DNA from: Scenedesmus sp. ARA3 | Lineage: Eukaryota; Chlorophyta; Chlorophyceae; Sphaeropleales; Scenedesmaceae | NCBI GenBank assembly: GCA_004335835.1 | Contig: RWJK01001183.1 | Coordinates: forward strand, 119,482-183,481 | Direction of reading: 5' to 3' | DNA length: 64,000 nucleotides | Part shown: piece after piece, positions 24,250 to 35,537 of the stretch | Layout: the number at the start of each line of letters is the position of its first letter | Position numbering within the stretch: the stretch's first letter is position 1 | The notes under the pieces: generated by a model | What the model was told of the DNA's origin: nothing | The model's input: only the letters and a program-made list of their open reading frames with translations | Database searches by the model: none | Program-made: the position numbers and the translations under genes

Positions 24250-26045
24250 GGGGGAGAATGGCGTCACTTTGGCGCAGCCAGCAACTGTTTGAACAGCGCA
24301 AAGCATGCGCAGCAGCTATCCCAGCTGGCCAGCCTGGGCATACATGTACATGTTGCATGGGATGAGCTCCAGTGCGTGCGGTTTATGGCATGCCATGCAG
24401 TGCTTGCTGCCAGCAGCAGCCCGTCCATTGTCAGCAACTATGGCCGTGCACAGTAACAATGTATGTTCACTGCATGGGCAGGTGTTGCTCGTGTTGCATT
24501 CATGTTCGTACAGTCTCTGACCTGCGCAGCCTGGCCCAAGCTTTCTGCGGCGCTTGGTCTTGCATGTGCACCCATCATCTTTCTGCTCTCCATCGATTGT
24601 CAGCAGCAGCAGCATGGTGTAGTGATTTGCACCCACCATGAGCATTGCATACATGTACAGCTGCGCACATACCCAGCCAGCCTTCTCGCAGCATTCTAAG
24701 CACCATAATCATGATATGGCAATTCAACACTGTCGCAGCCTGCACTTCAGCCACATCATCCATGCATGCACCTTGCACCCTGTGCTGCTGCCCCACATGT
24801 TGGGCTGCATACCATATGGATGCATTGCCTAGGCCTGTACACACATATGCTGGTGTTTCAGTGTCACGTTGTTGTACTGGAATGACCATCTGCATCGTGC
24901 ATGGTTTTGTGCACAGCACAGCAATGCAACAGCAGCAGTGCTATGCCACAGCAGAGTGCATTGGCAACGGACTTGCTGTGCCGTCAGATTGCGCAGTGCA
25001 TTCACTTTGTGTCATGAGCTGAAGCAGGTTTGGGTGGCCCTACCATTGTCTGCATGGTTGCTGTTGCTGCAGCTGCTGCTGCTTCTGCTGCTCAGCAGCT
25101 GTTGCCACAGCACTGATGGCGACCAGCAGCAGCACAGGTCACAGTTCAACAGCAATGCATACTTAACCATGCTAGTGGCAATGCAGCGCATGCTTGTTGA
25201 GATGCTTGTATGAGCTGATGCTCATGCCGTAATACTCTGTACGGCAGCAGTGCTGGTTTTGGAGTTACCAAACAGCACCGACATGACCATATCAGCATAC
25301 GCTGTGCTTGGCCTGATCCCTGCCACCTGCAGGTCAAAGAGCTGTGTTGCACGCTTGGATGGTAATGTGTATTTTTAATGTTCAAGCCGTGGTTTGCCTA
25401 CTTGCTGTGAGGCGACAGCTGTCACTGCAGTACTGCCAGCTGAGCACCACCACTGCAGTGCCAGCTGGCTCAGCTGTCAGCTGAGTACTGGCTGGCAAGT
25501 GCGGGTGCTGGCTTCTTGAGCTCTGACGACCACGATTCTGAGGCTTTCGATGTTTGATTGTAATGTAATCTGTGATCTCGCTTGCCAGGCGACTACATTC
25601 ATTGATTATCGGTAATCAACTGCGAGGCGCCAGGCGCAGATGTCATGACAGCTGTGTACAAGAGCTGAAGACGAGCACTACGTTTCATTCGCGTGTGAAC
25701 ATTTAGGACACTGTAAAGCTTGTACATATGTATAGTTGTATAGTTGTACATAACAGCAACTAAGAATAGCTTGGAATTTACGCGGCAAAGCACAGCACCA
25801 GGCAGCGAGGTATGCGATGCAGAGCAGCAGCATTGGTTCACAGCAATCTCACGTATTCCGAATCTCATACTGATCGGTCGCAAATGGCTGTCTATCACAT
25901 GCAGCAGCCTCCGTACTGCTGCGCCAGCGCCAGCGGGGTTGCGCAGCACGGTTAGGCTGTGCACAATCTATTTTAAGTATTTTAAAGGTATAATTTGCTT
26001 TGCCAATGCTACAGGTACACGTTAACGGTCATAGGGGGCGGCACC
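24250..26045. other. Intergenic stretch without a recognised gene
   Basis: Contains short CAG/CTG runs and palindromic catgcatg-type words but no open frame with convincing splice sites or motifs. The right end should hold the promoter of the secreted protein gene starting at 26046. Confidence 0.45.
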
Positions 26046-29000
26046 ATGCGCCTCGTACTGCTGGCGCTCGCGGTGGCCACGCTGCTGGCAGGTGATCGCC
26101 CGCTCGCACACAAGGCGGTCTGCTGGCGTTTACTTTCATTCGGCAGAATCTAAACCGTTAGTTATAGCTAGAAGTAGCAGAATCAGCAGCAGCAGCAGCA
26201 GCAGCAGCGGCAGCAGCGCCTTCTGATGACTGTAGTGCTGGCTGCAGCAGCACTAGACCTGCAGCTCGTTGTCCTGTGGCCATCGCCTTCAACATCATGC
26301 AGCACTATACACTCAGCCGCCCACCAAATACCCAGCAACGTTCAGATGAACTCATCACACTTCTCAGCAGTCACCCTGCACCTGCAACCCGACCTTTCCA
26401 GCTCCTAAATCCAGCCGCCCTACTGCTGCCTGCACTGCAGTGGCCACTGCAGCAAACGGGACACCCATCCGTGGCCACCCCTCCAAGGCAGCACGCCACC
26501 CAGCCACCAAACGTACTGCCCCAGCCAAGCCATCTGGCAGGAGGCTGCTGGCTGAGCAGGCAGTACAGGCGGTACAGAAGACAGCCAGCACACAACACGA
26601 CGGTGATCACGATGATCACAACCACAGCGGCGGCTTCGGATCTGGATCCGGCTTTGGATCTGGCTTCGGATCTGGCTACGGATCTGGCTATAACAACGGC
26701 AACGCTGGCGGGGCTGTGGGCAGCCTGATTGGTGGGCTGATCGGTGGGCTGGTGGGCGGCGGCGGCAGCCAGTACGGCAACGGCGACTACCCACCCAACA
26801 ACGGCGGCGCATACCCACCATATGACAACCATGGCGGCCAGTATGGCGAGCATGCTGGCCAGGTGTACTACCCTCCTGAGTATGTCAACCACGGAGACCA
26901 TGTGGACTATGTGCCAGGGTGAGGGTTTGAGGTGCAGCGCAGGATGCAGCAGGGCAGAAGCAACACGAAAAGTGCAGCGCAGAACATGACAGGGCAGGGA
27001 GGAGATCACAATCCATGCTTGGTGTCCAGTAGATGTTTGTATGAGGCCAGGGAGCAAACTGTTTTCTTACAAAAAAGAGGGGTTGCAGCGGTGCGCAGTG
27101 AAGCAGCCGCAGCTTATGATATGTTGGGCATCCCAGGCACGAGTAAGTGCCGCTGCCTGGGTCGCTGACGACCACTTGCTTGTTTACATTAGTCTTCTAG
27201 TTGCAGCACCTTGCAATGCAAAATGCTCGCCTCTGCACCGTTATGTAAAAGGTAACATCTGCCTTTGGTCTTCACATGGCCCCATCTCAACCTGCTGCTG
27301 CTGCTTGCTGCTGCTGCTGCTGCTGCCTGCTGCCCTGCAGGCACTACGGCCCCGTGTATGGTGGCAAGAGGAAGCTGATGGCTGCTGAGTCAGCACAGGC
27401 TGTACAGGCCACCCAGGCTACCAAGGCTGCTGCTGCTGCTGAGGCCACCACCACAGCCGACAAGGCAGAGCAGTATGGCTATGGATCTGGCTACAATGGC
27501 AACGCTGGTGGTGCTGTGGGCAGCCTGATCGGTGGGCTGATCGGTGGGCTGGTGGGCGGCGGCGGCAGCCAGTACGGCAACGGCGGCTACCCACCCAACA
27601 ACGGCGGCGCATACCCTCCATACGACAACCATGGTGGGCACTACGGGGAGCATGCCGGCCAGGTGTACTACCCCCCTGAGTATGTCAACCACGGAGACCA
27701 TGTGGACTATGTGCCAGGGTGAGGCGTGGGATAGTGCAGGATGCAGTAGCATGAGAGAGGGGTGATTGGTAGATTGCAAGATTCAGTGGTTCAAAAGGAT
27801 TAGAACACGGCATATGAAGGGGCACGGCAGGGTAGCTGAGCTTTACGCATGCCTGATGCCTAGCAGCCGTTTCTGTGAGGACTGTGCAGCTCTAGCATGT
27901 ACAGGCGTTCAGTACGTCCGGCTGCCCTTGGCATGCATTGCTTGTTCAGGTGCAGTACTGTGCTGTCACATCTGCTTACCACTGCACAACCATGTGCTGT
28001 TCTTGTTCTTACATTGCATCCCTGCGGCTGCTGCTACTGCTGCTGCTGCTGCTGCCCTGCAGGCACTACGGCCCCGTGTATGGTGGCAAGAGGAAGCTGA
28101 TGGCTGCTGAGNNNNNNNNNNNNNNNNNNNNNNNNNNNNNNNNNNNNNNNNNNNNNNNNNNNNNNNNNNNNNNNNNNNNNNNNNNNNNNNNNNNNNNNNN
28201 NNNNNNNNNNNNNNNNNNNNNNNNNNNNNNNNNNNNNNNNNNNNNNNNNNNNNNNNNNNNNNNNNNNNNNNNNNNNNNNNNNNNNNNNNNNNNNNNNNNN
28301 NNGGCAGGATGCATGATGTGCAGGCAGGATGCATGATGTGCAGGCAGGATGCATGATGTGCAGGCGCTGTCGCCGAGGCATGGGTCGCTGGGATGGCTGG
28401 GGTCGGCTGGGAGGCATGGGTCGATTCTGTTACCACCTTACCGGCTCATACGCCGTGAATGTGCTCCAATTGCATACTGCATAATGAGCAGCTGGTGCTA
28501 CCATGGCAATGGCCAGCTGGTGTGACGGGAAGGATTTGGCCGGGCGATTTAGAGGAAGCGTGCTCAGCAGCATCAGCTGGGATGCTGAGAATTGGGGGTG
28601 CAATGTAGCCAGCTCACAGTTGGGTGCTGTTTATGGCGCAGCTGCATCACACACGCTGCTCATATCACTGACGGTTGATCTTCCTGCTTGCCTGCCTGCT
28701 GCTGTTGCTTCACTGCAGCCCCACGGCAACCACTTCGACTACATGCCTGGGTGAGTGTGTTGGCACCCTACATGTACAGCTTAGCAGCACATTTGTGATG
28801 GCTTTAGTACTGCATCTGCATGTCTTTGCCTCCATGAGCTGCTCTTACCGTGCTGCGCGGCCCCAGTTTGATTCCTCATGCAGCGTTGGGGGAGCTGCTG
28901 TACGTTTTAAGTTTGACGATTTGACCGACTGGCTATCCACTGCTCGCAACACAGTTCAGATCACTTGCTTGCGTTGAAAGTACCATTAAACATCAGCTTC

Positions 29001-29357
29001 AGGGGAGCTTCTCTAGCCAGCCCTGCCCCTGCTGAGTGAAACATGCATCTAGCAACCTGTCATCAGATCAGTGAACAGCCGAGTATTCGTGGCAGCTGAC
29101 GCTGACCATTCACACCTCCTGTTGTGACCGCTGGCTGCCGCTGCTGCTGCTACTGCTGCTGCTGCCGCCAGTCACTACGACTACCACAATGGCCGTCACT
29201 ACAACAACAACAATGTATGAACTAACACCTGCTGCTGCCTGCATTGCCTGCTTCCTGCAGTCACTACGACTACCACAATGGCCCTCACTACAACAACAAC
29301 GGCTGGGGTGCTGGCTGGGGCAACTGGAACAGCTGGAACAGCTGGGCGGGGCGCTGA
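26046..29357 (+). CDS. Secreted Gly/Tyr-rich modular protein with duplicated exons
   Basis: Predicted secreted (possibly wall or matrix) protein; family not recognised. Exon 1 (26046-26091) joins exon 2 (26441-26918) to give a signal peptide MRLVLLALAVATLLAVATA. Exon 3 (27341-27718, 126 codons, both ends phase 2) repeats the second half of exon 2, and exon 4 starts at 28063 with the same sequence before the N gap. Each module has a glycine-zipper-like segment (GGAVGSLIGGLIGGLVGGG), a Tyr/Pro/Asn/His-rich part (YPPNNGGAYPPYDNHGG, VYYPPEYVNHGDHVDYVPG) and a basic motif (GRRLLAE or GGKRKLMAAE). A short exon probably lies at 28720-28751 (HGNHFDYMP). The last exon, from 29263, ends GWGAGWGNWNSWNSWAGR and TGA 29355-29357; a partial copy of its start lies at 29178. 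A possible green-algal polyadenylation signal, TGTAA, is at 29893. The gap hides the end of exon 4. Confidence 0.75.
28112..28302. other. Assembly gap inside the modular secreted-protein gene
   Basis: 191 undetermined bases begin within exon 4. If exon 4 equalled exon 3 (378 bp) it would end beyond the gap, yet the sequence after the gap is not that exon. Either exon 4 is shorter or the gap length is underestimated, as expected for a collapsed tandem exon array. Confidence 0.9.
28303..28362. repeat. 20-bp tandem repeat, three copies
   Basis: Three identical units of ggcaggatgcatgatgtgca immediately after the gap, so the array may extend into it. Lies in intron sequence of the modular secreted-protein gene. 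Confidence 0.9.
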
Positions 29358-31560
29358 TGGCGCACAACAAAATAACAAAATAACAAACAAAATATCTCGC
29401 TTCAATCATGGTGAGAGGCGCTTCCTGGACAGCTGGCAAGCAGAGTGTGGCTGCTGCAGGCGGGCCGCTGATGCGGCGGCACAGCGCAAGCTGAGGTGAC
29501 ACAGTGGTTTCAGGGGACTTCAAACTGGGCAGGGCCCACAGCAAAGCTTGTACAGCTGTGTGGGGTGAACAGTCTACGCACGCCTCGACTGCCCACTGGG
29601 GCCGCCAAATAAAGCTGCACGCCCTTCTTGCCATGTAGAAGGTACTGCCACTTGGTTGGGAAACATATGAGCCTGTCTGGATCTGTTCTGGTGGGAGAGA
29701 CACAAGCCGTCTGTACATGCAGCTTTGCTTTTATCGTGCTATACTGTCCATATTTACATGCGTATGAGGGCCCACTGCGGTGCAGCACTGGCAGCACTGC
29801 AACATGTGCTCAGCTGCTGGCTGCTGTGGGTAAGCCGATGATATCATCATGGATCGATCCATGTGTCAGCTATTTCAAAAGGTTCCTGGCGTTGTAAGTA
29901 AGGCCACCGGCCCTCGATGCTTTAATGGTGTACATCCTGCTCCTACATGTCGCATGAGCAACACAGGAATATATATCGAACAACAGCAATCGTCAGGCTG
30001 TGCTGGTGGGAGGGCAATGAAGCTGCACACGTTCAGTTGGCTTCCAATGATGTTGCTGAGTTACAGCAGCATGTGACAGTGCTGGCAGCAGAGGCCTCTT
30101 GAGTGAATGCTGTGATGTCTGCCGCTGTTGTGATAGTGGGTTGGTGCTATTCAAGTTTGTACTACAAACTGTAGTACAGGGTTGCATTTAGTGTTCGCTT
30201 TATTGTTCAGCTCTGCACAGCTGCTGTGTGCCTGGCATGCGGGTGGGCGACTTTACTGGCAAGCAGTGCAAATGCCAGAAGTCGTTTGTTGAATTTTGAA
30301 TAGCCCAGCAGTTGGCATGCAAGCGGGTTGTACATGTTGCGTTGGATGTTCAACGATCAGTTCATGGCTTGCTCATTGGAAGCTGTCAGTTGACAAGGGT
30401 TTGGTGGTATCAGCCACGCTCTGTGTCATCTGCACTACCTACCTAACAGTGTGACATGAAGCTGTTTTTGAAAGCTGTTACAACCCTTCCCAGCCACACA
30501 TGCCTGCGCATATGCGCTCAGCTACAGTCTGCATGCAGTGTGCAGAAAAGGCACGTGCTGTAACCTGATCATCATGCAGCCAGTGGCGGTGACATTCACT
30601 ACAGCGGCCAGCTTGAACCAGCCAGCAACACATTTGTAAAACCGCAGCTGACATTGAACCACAGCCGCAAAGAAGGAAGAATCCATGCCGCATCCAGGCT
30701 GGAAGCACCGACCTTTGCAGGGCGCTATTATCTTAGGAGCCAAAGTGGCTGTCACCGCCACCATCTCAAGCCAAACAATCTGAGATATGTAGTTTAGTAG
30801 CTGCAGGCCATCCAACATACTCACCACCAGCATCTGACATATCTATGTACCAGAATCCAAAGACAGCCAGGATCCATCATGAACAACATTTCAGTATCAT
30901 TGATTAATATTACATCGCTATCATGATGATGGTGCAGGGTACCTTAGTATCTTAACTACGACCACAATGGATTGCAGATGGCCCGGCAGTGCGGCCTCCA
31001 GCACTTGCAACGCCGTCAGCTCCTTTCTCATGGACCTGGGGTGGCGCGCAGGTTGATCACGATGCTGCTGTGACTGGTGACGTGATGTGACGTGATGTGA
31101 CGTGATGGGAATGTCTGCCAACAACATGTTGATGCATGTAACTATGATAATGGTGAGCGCTGGACACCACGTCAGTGACTAGCAGCATTTGATGCTGTCA
31201 CCACCAAGGATGGCAGCCCAAGGCTCCAACACCATTTGCACTGTGTAACAGGCAGTAGATTCGAGCAGTCGTGTTACGGGGATTTCGTAACACTGCAACA
31301 CATTTGCTATAGTAGCACCTACAGGCCCCGCCAAAAAAGGCAGCACCAAGTCAACTGCAGCACCTGCCGCACTGTAAATTGCACGTGCTTATCACGCAGT
31401 TTGGCATGCACAATCACAGCCTCAGGCGCGTGCCAGGCGCATCGTTCCTGCTGCTGCTGCTGCTGCTGCCCTCGTCTGCAAGATCAGCAGCAGCCTGCCC
31501 ACCCTCAACAGCAGCAGCACCCACGGCAGCACCAACACCCGCAAGGCGCCTGCGGGTGCT
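29358..31560. other. Intergenic region between convergent genes
   Basis: Should contain the 3' untranslated regions of the secreted modular gene (+) and the Cys-containing secreted gene (-). A hairpin-like word, gtactaca...tgtagtac, occurs near 30158-30176; the same arms recur near 39937. No gene was recognised. Confidence 0.45.
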
Positions 31561-34500
31561 CTACAGGGAGCATTTGCCGAACGATTCAGTATCAGGCAAG
31601 AGACACTCAGCTGCGCCGTTGAGCAGCTGCAGCACCAGCCACTCGTTTGCGGCAGGTGCCACCACAGCCATGCTGTTGAACTTGGTGGCGTCGTTGGGGG
31701 CAGTCGGAGCAATCGGGCCATATACCTGCAGGGTTGGCAAAGTGCAACAGGTGCAGTGCTTCATAAGCTTCAGCTTCAACTTTGGGTCACTCCAATGCAC
31801 GTTCTGTTGCCTGCTCGTAGCTGCAACAACATGAGCATCCACATTGTCAGGCTCAGGCTCAGACTCAGGCTCATGAGTTACGGTATGGTAGCTGCGTCGC
31901 TGTCACATTGCATAACTACTGGCACCTGACACAGCAGCATGCACTGCAATGCATAACGACCGCAGCGGCTGCCAGCAGCCAGTGGCACCTCTGCTCAGCC
32001 TGATTGCAGCCAGCACAGCCAAGGTGCAGGACCTCACCGTGTTGAAGGGCTGTACTGCCGACGGAGCAGCGCCAGATTTGATCGTCACACGGATGGTGTT
32101 CTGAGTTGCCATCTGCTTGCTTGCGTCAAACGTGCACTGGACTGCTGTGCCTTTTGTGCAGGCGATGAGGAAAGATGTTGCTGGGTTGGGCTTTTGTGCT
32201 TTTGCCCATTTGTAGCCATCTGCCAGGCCAGGCTTCACCCCGGACGTGATCAGACCGACGTGCATGTGCAGGTGCGCATCACAGCATAACACAGCAGCAG
32301 CAGCAGAGCAGCAGCAGCAGATGCCAAAATCATTAGTGCAGCCAGCAGCTGTTACTACATGAATGGCTGATCAGCCATCACTGCACAGGAAGAGTATGCA
32401 GCAGCTAGCTGTCTCTACAGAGTACGCCCAGGTACCAGTGCAGTGCAGGATTACTGGTACTAGTACCAGCAGTACTGCTGCTGCTGCCACCTTGTCGTTG
32501 CTTCCTGTCATGGCTGCCGGTCTCACCGCGATCAGGCAGCATTCAGAGCACAATGCTGGCGCGTCTTCAGCAACAGCAGCAGCAGGAGCAGCAGCAGCAG
32601 CAGCATATGCTCTAGCTCTTGCTGGCTGCAAGGCTGAACACGTCAAGCAGCTGCAGTAGGCAGCATGCCAGGTGCATCTAAACATATCAGCTGCAGCAGC
32701 CGCACCTGATGCTGGGTCCGCTTGCGCATGCTGTTCACCGCAAATACGTAATCAACGTATTTTGTGGGGTCACCCTTGTTGGCCGTGTAAAGGGCGAGCG
32801 CCGCATCCCAAGTTTGCTCGTCGCCGCAGAATGCGTCTTGCCAAACCTCCACACCGCGGCACGGCTTGTTTGGCATCAGCTGGATGATGAACAGCAAGCA
32901 AAGAGTCAGCCACAGTACAAAGTTGCATAAGTGGCAGAGTGGGCCCTGGCTCTGAGCCAACAGATAACATGACATGGTACGCTGAAGGTTGTTTGAATGT
33001 GCGTCACATTTTCGTTGCGTTACGTCACATGCTCCACTCAAGCAAGAAGTGGGGTTGAACCCCAATCAGGAGCCAACGAGCGGCTCACAGGGGGTTTCCT
33101 GGGGTGTTTCTGCTGTTGTTTAGGCCCAGCAGTTCATGAGGCTGCACAACTGCATGTGCAAGTGCCTCTTGGCACACCGGTGAGGGTTCTGGCTGTGGGC
33201 TTGGTTGCTGGCGTGTGTTGCAGTATGCTGGCCTGTGTTGCAGCATGGGCATTGTTGCATGCTCCTCACCAGTGCATGCTCTGTTGGAGACACGGGACTC
33301 TTTCCGTTAGTAACAAATGCCAGAGGGCCATGGGCTATTATGCCACCTTGAGGGGTGGCGCAGTACCTGCATGCGCAGCCATATGCCCGTTGCAGTACAG
33401 TGGCAGTGCCAAATAGATTGGAGCAGGGTTCGACACAAGATGATGCAAAGCGGCATTAACGGCATACGCCTTTGTAGCCGCCACAGGCTACTCGTTAGTG
33501 CATACAAATGCACATTTTGAAAGTGCCTGAGCAGTGCAGGGCATCATGCAGCATCAGATCACGCTCAAAACATGCATGGTTTGAGTGCTGTGTGCAAGGG
33601 CGGCACGGCTCACACACGTAAAGTAGAGGAAGCAGCTGTCGCAGAAGCCTGCAGTCAGCTACTGGCAGATTGTTACTGCCTTTTAAGCTGCACTGTGCAG
33701 GGCCTGACAAGACGTATAGTGCTTGATGAGCAGCAACTGCAGCACCTGATGCCTGCTATGCGACGGAAAGTGCAGTTATCAGCTGCTGCAAGCGTCACAT
33801 TAGGTAGCTCGTACGGACCACGCTCAAAACATGCATGGTTGGAGCCTGCGGTGTGCATGGGCAGCTCGGCTGACTCAGGTGAAGCAAAGGAAGCAGCTGT
33901 CGCAGTAACTGTTTGCCTGGTTGCTCCAGGCATTGGCTGCCAAGCCCTGCTGAGCCGGATTGCGGTTGAAGAATTCGTTCGCCAGGCGGCAGTCAATCGA
34001 CGGGTCAACGAGGCAAGCAGACCTGCGGCAGCAGCGCAACAGCACAGCGCACACAGAAAGAAGCGCTTCACAACTGACAGCAGTTGACATTGTGCGGTCA
34101 AAGAGGCAGCTTGAAGTTTCATCTGTGTCCAGGGAGCCAACAGATCTGTCTGGACCACTGGTCTCAACATGATTAATCATGTTATTGCAAGCCACATCAG
34201 CAAAGGTAAGCTGCAGTGAGCAGTGGCGGCCTCTGCCGTCAGCAATGCTGAGCCGTTCAATTCAGCAGATCTGTTCACTTGCTGCAGCTGCAGTGCTATC
34301 ACGCACTGCAGCTGCACTTCTATCATGCACTGCAGCTGCACTGCTGTCATGCACTGCTGTACAGCACATGTGGCCTGTGGCTAGGCTGCATTTGACGTAC
34401 TTGCTGAACATGGTGCTATCCAGCTTCCCCGGTAGCTGCACAACAAAGTTCTGCACGCAGTCATTTGCAGCACACCACGAGGCCATCGCCCCACAAGCAG

Positions 34501-34884
34501 CTGATGTTGGTCAGACTCAGCCAGTGGATGGCAGTTATGTCCATATGTTGAATTGTGTGTTGGCTGTCGCTTGCAATTATAGTGTTGTTTGATGCCGTTG
34601 CGATACAGCTGAATGTGACGTTGTAGGCCTTTGCAACATGAAGCATGTACATGCAGCGTTGTAACACATGCACGTGTATCTGTCCCTGCAGCTGCAGCAC
34701 TGCACTTGTGCTGGCGCTGGCGCTGGCTCTGAAACAAATCAGTGTCTGTAAGAGCGCACTGGCACTAGCAATGGCAGTCCAGGTAGAACCCTGCACCATT
34801 CCGCACCTGGTTGGTTGCGCAGGGCTCTAAGCAGGGTGCGCTGTGCACCGGTGACAGCAGCACCACAGCGAGGATCAGCAGCAT
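31561..34884 (-). CDS. Putative secreted Cys-containing protein, unknown family
   Basis: Not recognised. Exon 1 (34884-34807) encodes a signal peptide (MLLILAVVLLSPVHSAPC) and an early Cys pair, with donor gtgcgg. The last three exons are well supported, each phase 0: 32879-32706 (CRGVEVWQDAFCGDEQTW, TKYVDYVFAVNSM), 32232-32038 (SFLIACTKGTAVQCTF, TIRVTIKSGAAPSAVQ) and 31725-31561 (VYGPIAPTAPNDATKF, ending FGKCSL and TAG). Between them lie plausible but unjoined exons near 34480-34370 (NDCVQNFVVQLPGKLDS), 34210-33900 (DPSIDCRLANEFFNRN) and 33630-33600 (FCDSCFLYFTC). Cys in most exons suggests a disulphide-bonded extracellular domain. A roughly 260-bp tandem duplication (33560-33660 versus 33820-33930) sits inside the gene. 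Confidence 0.55.
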
Positions 34885-35034
34885 GGAGCCTGTTGCCACC
34901 ACCTGCAATTGATGGCACCTGCAGGGATGCAAGCATTCATGGTTAGGGAAAGGTACGTCTGACAGCTCCCTTACAAAGCAGAAAGATCCATGGCAAACTC
35001 ACTGCTGGCGTTTGCTGCGCGGCATCAGCATGTA

Positions 35035-35060
35035 CGACCGAAACTCCGGAGTTTCGGTCG
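35035..35060. other. Perfect 26-bp palindrome
   Basis: Perfect inverted repeat with no spacer, centred between 35047 and 35048; the core arm is gaccgaaactcc. It lies about 150 bp upstream of the start codon of the minus-strand secreted protein gene (34884), in the intergenic space before the MYND gene's end at 35538. It could be a dimeric regulator site or the tip of a cruciform or hairpin. Confidence 0.9.
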
Positions 35061-35537
35061 CATGGATCCATGCTACCTGCAGTGGCTACAGGCACGTATG
35101 ACGCCTTGAAAATTTCGGCATGACGCCAGCAACGAACTTTCGCAGCATGCCTGCGTGCGTTGAGGTGTTTGGATGTTGCGACTGCGGTGGCAACGTCGGG
35201 GGGCAATCAGCTTCGATCGGCACAGGGGATGCCTTGGCCGAATCAGCAGAGCTCTCCAAGAGTCAAATCTTGGAGCACTCCTTCAAACGACCCTTGAAAA
35301 TTCAGGTATTTGTCGTTGTTCAGCAAAGACCGTGCACTGCTTGCAAATGAGTCCTTGAATGTTGCAGCCTGATGCAGCACTGCAAACATGGTGCTGCACT
35401 CAGGCGGCCAACTCTTGGGTGCAGTATTATGAGTTGTAGGAAAGGCAATACATGTAACGACAACATCAGTGCAACATGATGCGCACTCACATTGCTAGAA
35501 GGTAGGCCCCCTCACAACCCGCAGCAAAACAGCGGCT

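Noticed and set aside
26371..27057. 228-residue minus-strand frame over the secreted modular gene
   Set aside because: It is the antisense shadow of the Gly/Tyr-rich module; the plus-strand exons have a signal peptide, in-phase junctions and repeated structure.
30150..30180. Short hairpin gtactaca...tgtagtac, recurring near 39937, as a possible MITE end or terminator
   Set aside because: Arms are only 8 bp and no longer shared flanking sequence or target-site duplication was seen.
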